The translations under genes were made by a program, and so were the position numbers. Shown here piece by piece: positions 33,568-42,427 of a DNA stretch of 47,254 nucleotides; the stretch's first letter is position 1, and each line of letters starts with the position of its first letter. The stretch is from the IMG/VR virus record IMGVR_UViG_3300032401_000018, positions 1 to 47,254 of that record; one strand, 5' to 3'. This DNA comes from a virus. The notes under the pieces are model-generated. The model was not told the origin of the DNA and ran no database searches. It worked only from the letters and a program-made list of their open reading frames with translations.

Positions 33568-34581
33568 TTAAAGTTTAAACATTTGTCTAAACCACTCTGA
33601 CACTGGCACGTTATCTTTTTCTAATACTTTCTCTACAGTTGGAGATTCTTGTGATATTGGTTCTGGTGTCACGGGGATTGGTTCTGGTGTCACGGGGATT
33701 GGTTCTACTGTGGTTTTAATAGGAGTAGATGGTGTATTATCATATACAGATTCATCTTCCTTTTTATAGACTGCTACGTTATATGCTAAAATTAGACTAA
33801 TAGCAAGAGGGTCAAATACAAAGATAATGGATAAAATAAACCATCGAGCAACAGTATCCAACGATACACCCAAAGCATCGGCTACGAATTTAAATGTTTG
33901 AACGTCTTTTTTGACAGCCGTTCCCAACTTCAATTCATTTACCTGTTCATCCACTTTACGAACATCTTCTATGGATGACTGAATCTTTTGGTTTTCTTCT
34001 TTTATGTTCTTATCTGTATCAGTTATCAAATCCACCGTCTGTTGTTGAATCTGTCTTAACTGTATAGGATTTCTTGATATGAATTCATTTGTGTAAGCCT
34101 CTCCCATTCGTGATTCTTGGGTGGCTCTAAGTTTAGTGAGGTCATCTATACGTTTCTTGGCCGCCACAATCTTGTCTTTGTAATATGTTTTTTGGTCTTG
34201 CATAGATGTTATTTTCTCCTGTGTTACTCCAAATTCGATTGCGGATTTTTGATAGGCAGCGGATAAGAAACCAAAAATACCCAATGATGTAATAACCATC
34301 AATACTAGAATAGAAGCAGTTAAATACGATTTCAATAACCATTTGCATTTTGTCCAATAACGATAAAGAAAGGTAGTACCTACCAATTTACCTATTTCAA
34401 GTGATGATGCCATTATCATGGCAGATATGGAAGCACCAGCAAACAACGTTGCAATACCATAAACGCTAAAAAATGCTGCACACAACGCTACAAGTAACGC
34501 CGACCCACCTAATATCCAAGGAAACTTGGATTTTGAAAATAATTTATCTTTCATTGGTATATTGAAGCAGCTTAAACGCAT
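33568..34581 (-). CDS. Membrane protein with coiled coil and Pro-rich tail
   Basis: 337 residues from the ATG at 34581; an in-frame ATG at 34554 (MKDKLFSKSKF) is possible. Membrane segments lie near 22-41, 42-60, 84-107 and 246-268 (LSIIFVFDPLAISLILAYNV). A long coiled coil (about 115-220) lies between the third and fourth segments. The tail has a perfect repeat EPIPVTPEPIPVTPEPI, encoded by a 21-bp tandem repeat at 33659-33706. Similar four-segment proteins of unknown role occur in T4-like aquatic phages, as I recall. It could affect lysis timing or the host envelope; not shown. Confidence 0.68.
   Translation of the reverse strand: MRLSCFNIPMKDKLFSKSKFPWILGGSALLVALCAAFFSVYGIATLFAGASISAMIMASSLEIGKLVGTTFLYRYWTKCKWLLKSYLTASILVLMVITSLGIFGFLSAAYQKSAIEFGVTQEKITSMQDQKTYYKDKIVAAKKRIDDLTKLRATQESRMGEAYTNEFISRNPIQLRQIQQQTVDLITDTDKNIKEENQKIQSSIEDVRKVDEQVNELKLGTAVKKDVQTFKFVADALGVSLDTVARWFILSIIFVFDPLAISLILAYNVAVYKKEDESVYDNTPSTPIKTTVEPIPVTPEPIPVTPEPISQESPTVEKVLEKDNVPVSEWFRQMFKL
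33659..33706 (-). repeat. 21-bp perfect tandem repeat
   Basis: The unit ggttctggtgtcacggggatt occurs twice in full and a third time partly, encoding the repeated VTPEPIP heptapeptide in the membrane protein tail. Confidence 0.9.
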
Positions 34582-34594
34582 ACTTCTTCATTTA

Positions 34595-34602
34595 CATAAA
34601 TA
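34595..34602 (-). promoter_or_regulatory. Late promoter-like octamer TATTTATG
   Basis: The sense strand reads GATATTTATGTAAATGAAGAAG. It ends 13 nt before the ATG at 34581, with GAAGAAG as a weak Shine-Dalgarno. It supports the longer start of the membrane protein. Confidence 0.38.
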
Positions 34603-34627
34603 TCAAAGTAAACATCAAAAAACTTAA

Positions 34628-35287
34628 TTAGCGGCGACGGTCTTCCGGGTTTAACCACGAATTAAATTGCATGTGGATACCATAAAACTGTTCTTTTGGA
34701 GTGTCGGTTTCATAATACTTAGTGGTAAACACATCTTTTAGAACTTTGATGTTGTATTTGTGTTTGTTTATCAAGTAAAACTTTGTGAACATATAGGGGC
34801 CAGTTTTATACAAAGTTTCGTGGTATTTCTTGTCGGTTTTGGATGATAGGATATTATAGATAGTTCCTCGCATCATTGATTCGCACATTGAGTAGAAAAA
34901 TGAACACTTTTCCTCACCAGCTAAAAAGAACGGGTCCACAAGAAATTCTACTTTTTCAGTATTTACTTCCTCAGTTTGATCGCAAAGAAATACATCGGCA
35001 CCTTCCAATACCAAAGGTTTGTTCATTTTAACATCTATGTCCAAATAAATACCTCCATAGTTGTAGATGTATAGGTGTCTTACGAAATCAATCTTTTCTA
35101 CAGCATTAAGAGTTTCATAAAACTTTAGAAACTCAGGATGTCTAATTCTAATCAACCACAAATTGTCATCGTCGGACCAGAACTTATATTTGTAATTTGG
35201 ATATGCTTTTTTTATAGAATCAACCCATAAACTCTGTTCTTCATCTAAGTTGCCATTTTTCCAAGTTTGATGTATGATGTAATTCAT
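34628..35287 (-). CDS. GT32-like glycosyltransferase (DxD)
   Basis: 219 residues. The true start is taken as the ATG at 35287 (MNYIIHQTWKNGNLDEE), because the N-terminal IIHQTWK is the usual beginning of this family and longer reading would run into the divergent gene. The metal-binding DxD is in YNYGGIYLDIDVKMNKPL (DID at 83-85), typical of GT32 sugar transferases related to yeast Och1 and capsule enzymes. DFVRHLYIY before it is also conserved. It is divergent from the radical SAM gene at 35310 by 22 bp. Likely transfers a sugar to a surface glycan or protein; acceptor unknown. Confidence 0.8.
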   Translation of the reverse strand: MNYIIHQTWKNGNLDEEQSLWVDSIKKAYPNYKYKFWSDDDNLWLIRIRHPEFLKFYETLNAVEKIDFVRHLYIYNYGGIYLDIDVKMNKPLVLEGADVFLCDQTEEVNTEKVEFLVDPFFLAGEEKCSFFYSMCESMMRGTIYNILSSKTDKKYHETLYKTGPYMFTKFYLINKHKYNIKVLKDVFTTKYYETDTPKEQFYGIHMQFNSWLNPEDRRR

Positions 35288-35309
35288 TCTGCTATATGTA
35301 TCGTGTATT

Positions 35310-36278
35310 ATGGATATCACACAAAGAATTGACAGTATAACAAAGATTCCGGTTGATAGGCTTAAAACCATCATTCCCGCGCCCCGCTCAGTTAAGATAG
35401 AATTATCTCCTCGATGCAACTTCCGTTGTGGATTCTGTTCTCTATCCGCCCGTGTGGTTCAACCCAAAACCGACATGGATTTGAACTTGTTCAAACGAAT
35501 CACCAAAGAAATGTTGGATGCGGGCGTTGAAGAAATAGGCGTATTCTACATTGGTGAATCCACCATCAATCCTGATTTACTTGAAGCAGCCATCCTCTAT
35601 CTGAAAGAGATTGGTATGCCTTATGTCTTCCTGACTTCCAACGGGTCACTGGCGACTCCGGCCATAGTAGAACGTGTCATGAAGGCCGGCTTGGATTCTC
35701 TGAAATGGTCGGTTAATGCTTGTGACGAAGCCCAATTTGCTACCATCATGGCTGTATCACCAAAGATGTTTAGAAATACAATTAAGAACATCCAAGAAGC
35801 ATTTAAAATCCGAAATGAAAAAGGATATAAAACCAAGTTATCAGCCAGTTCCATTCAATATGACAAAACTCAAGAAGGTAAAATGGAAAATTTCCTGAAT
35901 GAGAATATCAGACCTTATGTGGATAAACATTATTGGCTTCCTTTGTATTCGATGGCAAGTTTTGCAACCACACGAGAAGAAGAACTTGGTTATAGGCCCA
36001 CCGCGGGTAATCAGGGCCGCATAGGTGCTTTGGTGGACCCACTTCCTTGTTGGTCGGTATTTACCGAAGGTCATGTAAGGGCGGATGGTGGTCTTACTGT
36101 CTGTTGTTTCGATGGTTCAGGCAAATTCCAAGTCGGTGATTTGAACAAAGAATCATTCATGGATGCTTGGAATTCAGAAGGATTTCAGAAGTTTAGGGCT
36201 GCCCATTTGAAAAAGGATGTTACTGGCACCGCATGTGAATCATGTATCGCCTACGCCCATGCTACCAAATTGAAATAA
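35310..36278 (+). CDS. Radical SAM/SPASM protein
   Basis: 322 residues. C36-x3-C40-x2-C43 (SPRCNFRCGFC) is the radical SAM 4Fe-4S motif. FYIGESTINPDLLEAAILYL and FLTSNGSL follow the usual barrel pattern. The C-terminal SPASM-type cysteines are in DPLPCWSVF, GLTVCCFDGSGKFQVGDL and GTACESCIAY, so auxiliary clusters are likely. SPASM enzymes often modify peptides or proteins, but some act on sugars. The DNA looks more GC-rich than its neighbours, especially near 35380-35480, which may mean recent acquisition. Its stop overlaps the next radical SAM start (TAATG). Substrate unknown. Confidence 0.85.
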   Translation: MDITQRIDSITKIPVDRLKTIIPAPRSVKIELSPRCNFRCGFCSLSARVVQPKTDMDLNLFKRITKEMLDAGVEEIGVFYIGESTINPDLLEAAILYLKEIGMPYVFLTSNGSLATPAIVERVMKAGLDSLKWSVNACDEAQFATIMAVSPKMFRNTIKNIQEAFKIRNEKGYKTKLSASSIQYDKTQEGKMENFLNENIRPYVDKHYWLPLYSMASFATTREEELGYRPTAGNQGRIGALVDPLPCWSVFTEGHVRADGGLTVCCFDGSGKFQVGDLNKESFMDAWNSEGFQKFRAAHLKKDVTGTACESCIAYAHATKLK

Positions 36279-37159
36279 TGGTAAATTCAACAGAACATCT
36301 TGAAAAAAGATTTGACAGATACTACATCAACTCACAGACGGAATCGTTCAAAGAACATCTAAAGGGGTTGGCAGTAGTTGAATTATGCATTACCGAACTT
36401 TGTACTAGGACGTGTAAGTTTTGTCCAAGAGGCGATGCAACCGTCTATAAGAATAGAAATCTCCACATGTCCATAGAAACCGTGGACAATTTCGCCCGAA
36501 AATGTAAGGAAGAAAAATACACCGGAGACATTCATATTTCAGGTTTTGGTGAACCATTTTTACACAAAAAAATCTTTGATATCGTAAAGACGTTGAAGAT
36601 ACACTTACCAAACAACCGTGTAACAATAACCAACAACGGTGATTGTTTGAATAAGATGAATTTGAAAGAAATCTATGAGTGTGGTTTGGATTTCATGATA
36701 ATAAGTTGTTACGATGGTCCCGAAAGTAAAGAGAAATTTGATTTACTCTTTCAAGAGTCGAATATACCACAATCATCATATGAGATACGTAAACTGTGGC
36801 GTAATCCAGACGAAGACATAAAGACGTTCGTTGAAAAGAATAAGTTCAACAATCGTTCAGGTGCAGTATCATCCATAAAAGAAGACAAGACCTACAGTGG
36901 CCAGTGTTATTTGCCATTTTACAAACTGGTTATTGATTGGAATGGTGATGTATTATTGTGTTGTAATGATTGGCTTAGAAGGCATAAGGGATTTGGTAAT
37001 ATCAATGAACAAAGTCTCAGAGAGATTTGGTTTGGTGAAGAATTTACCAAAGTTCGTAAATCACTTATCACTGGAGACAGAACTAACAATCCAGCATGTA
37101 AACACTGTAACATAACAGGAACATTGATAGGCAAAGAGAGTGTAGATATTTTACTCTGA
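36278..37159 (+). CDS. Radical SAM/SPASM protein, paralogue A
   Basis: 293 residues from the ATG at 36278, which overlaps the previous stop (TAATG); an upstream in-frame ATG at 36242 is less likely, because alignment with the paralogue at 38868-39752 starts here. C42-x3-C46-x2-C49 (LCTRTCKFC) binds the SAM cluster. HISGFGEPFLHKKIFDIV is a conserved barrel segment. SPASM-type cysteines: GQCYLPFYKLVIDWNGDVLL followed by CCNDWLR, and ACKHC near the end. It closely resembles the opposite-strand paralogue. The 3' end overlaps the convergent gene at 37151 by 9 bp. Probably modifies a peptide or sugar in the same pathway as its copy. Confidence 0.87.
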   Translation: MVNSTEHLEKRFDRYYINSQTESFKEHLKGLAVVELCITELCTRTCKFCPRGDATVYKNRNLHMSIETVDNFARKCKEEKYTGDIHISGFGEPFLHKKIFDIVKTLKIHLPNNRVTITNNGDCLNKMNLKEIYECGLDFMIISCYDGPESKEKFDLLFQESNIPQSSYEIRKLWRNPDEDIKTFVEKNKFNNRSGAVSSIKEDKTYSGQCYLPFYKLVIDWNGDVLLCCNDWLRRHKGFGNINEQSLREIWFGEEFTKVRKSLITGDRTNNPACKHCNITGTLIGKESVDILL

Positions 37160-37942
37160 CATTCTTTTTATACAACTGGTTGTATATGGATACTTCACAC
37201 CGTCTTTTACTGCCTGTTCACACATAACATTTAGACCGCCCGGAGTATTCAATACTTTATCATCATCTGACAAATACATGGTTGTACCATATTTTGAATT
37301 AAATTGGTCGATATGTTTTATAATTGCTGCTCGGTCTTTTACATAATCTATATGGTCATGGTCAAATTTACCAAGTTTTAATCCTGTAATAAGACCGTGA
37401 ATGAAAAGTGTTCCGGGAGCTAAAATAAGATGGTCATAATAACCATCATATATTTTCCATGCCATTTTATTGATTCGTTTATATGAAAATACAGAAACTT
37501 TACCATTTCTAATAACAATTCCTTCATTTATGACTTTTTTTTCATCTTCAATGTGTGGAATCAATTTCCATTTCATAACCACTTTCTTGTCCATAATAAA
37601 GAAAAACGTTATGGATAAATACAAATGTGGATTGTTAGAATCAAACGTGCCTATATGTGACCCCATTGACAAATTACATCCCATAAAACAATCAAACTCT
37701 TTTTTGATTTTTTTGGCCTCCTTACAAAAATCTACCAACTTGATATAAAAGTCTATCGGACAAAAAGAAATAGTATGGCGATTGTCCTTACACAGTGTTT
37801 CTTTTAGGTTATTTTCAGAATTTTTTAGACTGAAATTAATTCCATTCTCTTCACAATATTTCTGTATTTTAGAAGCATACATGTAGTAAATTGTAGGCGC
37901 CGCTCCTGTCAGTGAATATTGTATTACTTTATCGTCACTCAT
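37151..37942 (-). CDS. Unknown protein in the modification island
   Basis: 263 residues, soluble, mixed alpha/beta. Segments such as GYYDHLILAPGTLFIHGLIT and DHDHIDYVKDRAAIIKHIDQ are notable for His/Asp content, but form no motif I recognise. NTPGGLNVMCEQAV near the end is Gly-rich. The start overlaps the stop of the GT-B-like gene (ATGA), so it is translated with it. Context suggests a role in glycan or peptide modification, for example an enzyme of an unfamiliar family; not shown by sequence. Confidence 0.55.
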   Translation of the reverse strand: MSDDKVIQYSLTGAAPTIYYMYASKIQKYCEENGINFSLKNSENNLKETLCKDNRHTISFCPIDFYIKLVDFCKEAKKIKKEFDCFMGCNLSMGSHIGTFDSNNPHLYLSITFFFIMDKKVVMKWKLIPHIEDEKKVINEGIVIRNGKVSVFSYKRINKMAWKIYDGYYDHLILAPGTLFIHGLITGLKLGKFDHDHIDYVKDRAAIIKHIDQFNSKYGTTMYLSDDDKVLNTPGGLNVMCEQAVKDGVKYPYTTSCIKRMSE

Positions 37943-38871
37943 ATCAAACTAAAACCTTTCATCCACTGTTTCACTATGTCTTCGTTGGTGTGTTCATTTT
38001 GTCTTTTATTACACACATCAACCATGTTCTTAAATAGGATTTCATTCGTCTTCAAACGAATACAAGCATCTTCAAATTCATCAACGGTATCAGCAATCAA
38101 GAAATCATACTCCGATTTTCTGATTGAAAACATTGCCGAATTAGAATGGAAAATTGATGGTGTACCCATCTTCCACGCCTGATAAAGTCTGTTGGCTGTT
38201 TTCTGTCCCAATGCTGTGTCCACGTTGTTTCCACCACAAATCTCTGAGTAATATGTCTTATTGTTTCTGACACAAAAATACACGTCTTCATCACCGTTAT
38301 TGTGGTCGGTAAGAAAATCAAATCGTAGATTAATGCCTTTCGATTTCATGTGGTCTATAAACACATCCGAATACAGTTCTTCAATCAAGGTGTTTTGTCG
38401 CCCTGTAAAGTGGTATATTGACGGTGGCCATACCGGATTACACTTCTTGTAATTTAACGCCATGGGGTAGTGAATATAGTGCCACGACCCCTTTAAGACG
38501 TGTTTTAACCCCACCCCACATCTTTTCACCAATTCCACATCCAAAATTGGCTTGATAGTGCTGTAATTGCAGCAAATATACAAGTCACACCCCTCTATCT
38601 GTGGTCGGTCTGAAACTGATTGGATTACCTTATACTTTCGATTCGGTTGTAAAATATCCTTGTTGTCATAGTAAATTACTACTACGTCATAATCATTGAG
38701 GTTGGCATCCAATCCTACCAATTCTATGTTCTCAATTCCGTGGTTTTTGAGTATCCAATAGTAATAGCCTGTGGCACTATGTTTACCTTGGAGATAATCA
38801 TAACGTTTCGGATTCACCAAATAGTTTGGTAAATCTTCATCACAGACAAATGCTATTCTTTTGGAACTCAT
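37939..38871 (-). CDS. Putative GT-B glycosyltransferase
   Basis: 310 residues. The N-terminal half begins KRIAFVCDEDLPNYLVNPKR with alternating strands and helices (YDVVVIYYDN). The C-terminal half has the typical acceptor/donor part of GT-B enzymes: TANRLYQAWKMGTPSIFHSN, then EYDFLIADTVDEFEDACIRL and a closing helix. This pattern is usual for GT1/GT4-like transferases. No signal peptide. It is joined by 4-bp overlaps to the radical SAM paralogue B and to the unknown gene downstream. Acceptor unknown. Confidence 0.68.
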   Translation of the reverse strand: MSSKRIAFVCDEDLPNYLVNPKRYDYLQGKHSATGYYYWILKNHGIENIELVGLDANLNDYDVVVIYYDNKDILQPNRKYKVIQSVSDRPQIEGCDLYICCNYSTIKPILDVELVKRCGVGLKHVLKGSWHYIHYPMALNYKKCNPVWPPSIYHFTGRQNTLIEELYSDVFIDHMKSKGINLRFDFLTDHNNGDEDVYFCVRNNKTYYSEICGGNNVDTALGQKTANRLYQAWKMGTPSIFHSNSAMFSIRKSEYDFLIADTVDEFEDACIRLKTNEILFKNMVDVCNKRQNEHTNEDIVKQWMKGFSLI

Positions 38872-39752
38872 AAAATTGACTCAAGAACTTTGACACTATC
38901 ATACCCCATCAAAAGACCATTGATACTACAATTCTTACAGGCATTGTTACATGCCCTGTTCTTGTTCAATAATCCCATTCTAATCTCATTGAATTTTTGA
39001 CCATGCCATACCTCACTCAGACTATCTCTTGTAAGATTACCGAATGTGCCGGCCTTTCGTAACCAATCCTCACAACATAACAATACATCCCCATTCCAGT
39101 CAACCATCATCTTGTAGAATGGAAAATAACATGGATTATTCTTTACTTTATCGTTGTCGCCCGGTAAAGTTCCACCAGCATTGTGAAAAGTGTTTCGTTC
39201 TACAAATTCACTTGTATTTTCATTCTCAATGAACCACAACTTTCTTATCTTGAAATTTTCCTGTGGAACATCACAATCAGCAAACATCTTTTCAAACTTT
39301 GCATACAATGGTTCTTCGTAACAACTAATAGAAATGTAATTGACACCTGAGGAATACAGAGATTTCATGTAATCAATCGTCATCCTATCACCATTGGATG
39401 TAAGGATGATATGATTGTTTGGAAGATTGACACGGATATTTGTCAAAAGTTCCAATATGTTTCTGTTGAGTAATGGTTCTCCAAAGCCTGAAATATGGAT
39501 ATCTCCAGTATATCCGTCCAATTTACACTTCTCAGATATCAGAAACGCCGTTTCCTTTGTCATGTGAATATTTTGGTTTGGATATATCTCAGGATTGGTT
39601 CTGGGACAGAACGAACATTTTCGTGTGCATAGTTCCGTAATGTTAAGAACAATGATGGCCAATCCTTTCAATGTCGTGGTAAAGGATGCAGCCTTAGTAT
39701 TTATATCATACCTACTAATCCTCTTATTCAGATGTTCATTCTCATAACTCAT
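38868..39752 (-). CDS. Radical SAM/SPASM protein, paralogue B
   Basis: 294 residues from the ATG at 39752; a GTG 4 codons upstream is less likely, because the paralogue aligns from this Met (MSYENEHLNKR against MVNSTEHLEKR). C42-x3-C46-x2-C49 (LCTRKCSFC) is at exactly the same positions as in paralogue A. DIHISGFGEPLLNRN and the SPASM-type part (MMVDWNGDVLLCCEDWLRK, NACKNCSINGLLMG) are also shared. It overlaps the GT29-like gene upstream by 11 bp. Two related enzymes in inverted orientation suggest duplication and specialisation to two substrates or two residues. Confidence 0.87.
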   Translation of the reverse strand: MSYENEHLNKRISRYDINTKAASFTTTLKGLAIIVLNITELCTRKCSFCPRTNPEIYPNQNIHMTKETAFLISEKCKLDGYTGDIHISGFGEPLLNRNILELLTNIRVNLPNNHIILTSNGDRMTIDYMKSLYSSGVNYISISCYEEPLYAKFEKMFADCDVPQENFKIRKLWFIENENTSEFVERNTFHNAGGTLPGDNDKVKNNPCYFPFYKMMVDWNGDVLLCCEDWLRKAGTFGNLTRDSLSEVWHGQKFNEIRMGLLNKNRACNNACKNCSINGLLMGYDSVKVLESIL

Positions 39753-40368
39753 AGATTTTTCCACTGTATAATAACTTCTTGTAATACAAAATTTGTTTCA
39801 TTATCGGTTCTGTTCCAATAAGACGGAGATTGTATTCATAGTCAAATACATTCGTTTTATCTACATAGAAATCAAATCCACAAACACAGATTTTGCTGCC
39901 TTCAAATCTATGTATCGCACTGAGAATGGTAGTTACTCCTGTATCAGGAATACAAAGGCCCCACTCACCATCCGATGAACAAAACACTTCCCCAAACCCA
40001 GAAAATTCCTCTACAAGATGTGTGTATTCTTCTTTACTTAAAAATTTCACATCCACTCCTTCTTTATTAGCATCATCAATAATTTTGTAGTAACCTTGGT
40101 ATTTTACATTATTTCGTTCTATTTCCCACGATTTACCTATCCACAATTTTTTAATGGCCACTATATCATTCCAATATTCTGTAATTTTCCTAACAGGTAT
40201 GGAAGAAAATATGGTAGTTTTTGCTCCTATGTGTTTTTGTACATTCGTATCCGTAGGCATATGATTGACACGAATGACTATATCAAACGCATCTATGACA
40301 CTACCCAATTCTTTCCCAAGAAGAGAAGTTCCTTTTCCAACAATAATAACTGACGGAGAATTATTCAT
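39742..40368 (-). CDS. GT29 (sialyltransferase)-like protein, copy with altered motif VS
   Basis: 208 residues. VIIVGKGTSLLGKELGSVID and DIVIRVN resemble sialyl motif L, and DTGVTTILSAI with ICVCGFDFY motif S. The C-terminus aligns with the two sister proteins (ILYYKKLLYSGKI against ILYLKRLAKSGRV), but the H-x4-E of motif VS is replaced by E-x4-Q (EPIMKQ). In the family that His acts in catalysis, so this copy may be inactive or have another chemistry. It overlaps the next gene by 8 bp. It could transfer a nonulosonic or other CMP-sugar; the real donor is unknown. Confidence 0.68.
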   Translation of the reverse strand: MNNSPSVIIVGKGTSLLGKELGSVIDAFDIVIRVNHMPTDTNVQKHIGAKTTIFSSIPVRKITEYWNDIVAIKKLWIGKSWEIERNNVKYQGYYKIIDDANKEGVDVKFLSKEEYTHLVEEFSGFGEVFCSSDGEWGLCIPDTGVTTILSAIHRFEGSKICVCGFDFYVDKTNVFDYEYNLRLIGTEPIMKQILYYKKLLYSGKIYEL

Positions 40369-41056
40369 CCAAATTTTTCACTCTACCACTCTTGGCAAGT
40401 CTCTTCAAATACAAAATCTCATTGATGTAAGCATGTGCCGGATTCTTTTTATGAGACTCATTCCAATACCAAGTAGTCATAAACCCATCAAAGCCTGTGA
40501 TAAAGATTTCATCGTTCTTATAGAGATTTAACATCTTGTGTATGGTTCTTATGCCACATGTAGGTTCTACTAATTTGCCTGATGGGGTCAGATATTTGTC
40601 AGGGTTGAATTTCAGTTGTCTAATCACCAACTCTTCAATTTCTTCTGGAGACATATAATGAATCGTCTTATTGTCTATTCCAAATTCTTTCAAATATCTA
40701 CTATGCAATTCAGGAGTTCCAATTATGCTGTCGTGGAATTCGTTTTTCAACTGTAATTCCTCATAAAGTTTCCTATAAGCAATTTCACTGAAATTGTGCC
40801 TTTTGAATGGGTCATAAAACATGAACAGATAGTCATTAACTCTATCCAAGAAATCAAATTTTAATGGTTCGTTGGTATGTCTATCAAACCAAGAAAACCA
40901 TTTGCTTGAAAAGAGGGTTATCTTTTCACCTACAAACTCTTCAAAACCAATCGTCTGAAAGTTCTTGATTCGGACAACTACATCACACCCATCAATGAAT
41001 TTTCCATTCTTATTGTTAAGAGCACATTTACCATTTCCTACAATTACTACTTTCAT
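40361..41056 (-). CDS. GT29 (sialyltransferase)-like protein
   Basis: 231 residues. VVIVGNGKCALNNKNGKFID and CDVVVRI correspond to sialyl motif L, TCGIRTIHKMLNLY and IFITGFDGF to motif S, and HAYINE supplies the H-x4-E of motif VS. In motif L the usual Asn after VVR-x is Lys here (VVRIKNF). Family enzymes transfer sialic-acid-like sugars from CMP donors to glycans. It is joined by 4-bp overlap to the aminotransferase upstream. No signal or membrane anchor, unlike animal GT29 enzymes, so it works in the host cytoplasm. I see no CMP-sugar synthetase in the window. Confidence 0.72.
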   Translation of the reverse strand: MKVVIVGNGKCALNNKNGKFIDGCDVVVRIKNFQTIGFEEFVGEKITLFSSKWFSWFDRHTNEPLKFDFLDRVNDYLFMFYDPFKRHNFSEIAYRKLYEELQLKNEFHDSIIGTPELHSRYLKEFGIDNKTIHYMSPEEIEELVIRQLKFNPDKYLTPSGKLVEPTCGIRTIHKMLNLYKNDEIFITGFDGFMTTWYWNESHKKNPAHAYINEILYLKRLAKSGRVKNLDE

Positions 41057-41976
41057 AACAATAACCTCTTATAGTTGTCAACATCTGTCAGTGTTGTTCT
41101 TACGAAAGTTTTTCCATCAATAGAATAGAATTTACCTGATAATTTTCCAAAGCATTCAAATGTAGCAAAATTTCCTACACGGACACTAAACCCACCGTTT
41201 ATGACCTTCAATATGTCGTAGGTCTTGCCCATTTCCATCAGATGGTCGTCTAAAACTTGTGGGTTGTGGAGAATGTAGTTCAAGTATTTTACAGAAATAC
41301 TGTTCATTTCATACAACGGTTTTATCGTTCTGAGCTTTTCAATGATTGATTTATTGGCCAGACAATATCCAAATCGTAAGCCGGGAACCCCTCCAATCTT
41401 TGAAAAACTTTTGACAACGATGACGTTATCAATCTTCAAAAGTCTGTGGTCTATATTGAGTGGATTTTTATAGGCTTCGTCAATGATGATGTATTTGAAC
41501 TTTGTGGCCAGTATTTCTATCTCTTCCACGTAGAGTTCTATACCTGTTGGACAGTGTGGGTTCACCAAATACAATACGTCGCCTCCTACAAACTCAATAG
41601 GCGTCTTTACTTTGAATTCTCCATCGAAGATGTAATCATTCAATAAAACACTCTTATTCAGTATTTGGTTGTAAACCGTGGCTAATTCATAACTGTGGTT
41701 AAAAATCTGAATAGAATTGTAGTCTAACACCACAAATAAATCTTTCAACAGTTGGTCGCCTCCGAAACCTAAGATGATTGAGTCCGGTTCTATCTGAAAA
41801 TAGTGTATCAATTGATTGTAACACTGAGCGATGTTTGGGTATTTTTCTAATCCACCAAGACCTTTAGATGACAACATATCAATGAAAAGTTGGTTAGAAT
41901 TTTCATTTTTTGAAGATGTGAGGCCTGTGGAAAATTTCACATCTTTCCACGACATTCTCTTTACGGCAAAATTCAT
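41053..41976 (-). CDS. PLP-dependent aminotransferase, HisC/CobD-like
   Basis: 307 residues, slightly shorter than the usual 350. Fold type I aminotransferase motifs: VNPHCPTG (138-145), FKYIIIDEAYKNP with Asp166 and Tyr169, VVKSFSKIGGVPGLRFGY with the PLP lysine at 193 and Arg201. GFGGDQLLKDLF near 71 is the phosphate-binding start. HisC-like enzymes act on histidinol phosphate; related ones make threonine phosphate derivatives or amino sugars. In this island of sugar and radical SAM genes an amino-substituted building block is plausible. The short end (NYKRLLL) may be complete. Overlaps both neighbours by 4 bp. Confidence 0.85.
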   Translation of the reverse strand: MNFAVKRMSWKDVKFSTGLTSSKNENSNQLFIDMLSSKGLGGLEKYPNIAQCYNQLIHYFQIEPDSIILGFGGDQLLKDLFVVLDYNSIQIFNHSYELATVYNQILNKSVLLNDYIFDGEFKVKTPIEFVGGDVLYLVNPHCPTGIELYVEEIEILATKFKYIIIDEAYKNPLNIDHRLLKIDNVIVVKSFSKIGGVPGLRFGYCLANKSIIEKLRTIKPLYEMNSISVKYLNYILHNPQVLDDHLMEMGKTYDILKVINGGFSVRVGNFATFECFGKLSGKFYSIDGKTFVRTTLTDVDNYKRLLL

Positions 41977-42401
41977 AATAGTTTATTGAGTATATTAACA
42001 TCTGTCGGAACAGGCAACAAAATATTGGGCCATTTCGATATAATATCCTTGTAAGTATTGACCCCAGAGTAATCCGATTCGTAATCGTAGTCGATAACAA
42101 GTTGTTTTACTTCATTTATAGCAGCGATTTCTGATTCTTCGGTAGCTTGTAATCGTTCAGACTCCAAATATGCTAATATCTTTTGCTTAGATTCATCAAT
42201 CCTTTTCAACCACACACTCTTCAATCTATTGAGAGTTTCTTTGTTGTTATTTATCAACCCAAAAAAATCCTCTACATTATCCGAATTCATAAATTCAAAA
42301 ACTTTGAATGCTAGATACTTTGTTCTTTCCTCCCCTATTAATTTTGTAGGGTCTGTGAATCCAGTATTAAAAAACAACTTCCATATCAGTTTCTTTGTCA
42401 T
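41973..42401 (-). CDS. Unknown helical protein with WPxxLLPxP end motif, copy 1
   Basis: 142 residues from the ATG at 42401 (MTKKLIWKLFFNTGFTD); longer in-frame starts would overlap the divergent gene at 42439. Nearly all helix, with charged segments (RIDESKQKILAYLESERLQA). The end DIISKWPNILLPVPTDV matches EILSYWPLLLLPRPDIFD at the end of the protein at 43686-44393. No known family. It is coupled to the aminotransferase by 4-bp overlap. The shared end may be a docking motif for the same partner. The function is unknown. Confidence 0.6.
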   Translation of the reverse strand: MTKKLIWKLFFNTGFTDPTKLIGEERTKYLAFKVFEFMNSDNVEDFFGLINNNKETLNRLKSVWLKRIDESKQKILAYLESERLQATEESEIAAINEVKQLVIDYDYESDYSGVNTYKDIISKWPNILLPVPTDVNILNKLL

Positions 42402-42427
42402 GATAACATACATATCTATGATAACAT
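42400..42427. repeat. 10-bp direct repeat in a divergent intergenic region
   Basis: atgataacat occurs at 42400-42409 and 42418-42427, 18 bp apart, in the 37-bp gap between the divergent starts at 42401 and 42439. The first copy covers the start codon of the leftward gene. It may be an operator or a chance AT-rich repeat. Confidence 0.4.

Noticed and set aside
35288-35419. N-terminal extension of the GT32-like gene with a hydrophobic stretch that looks like a membrane anchor
   Set aside because: It is antisense to the radical SAM start; the family normally begins at IIHQTWK, so the apparent anchor is an artefact.
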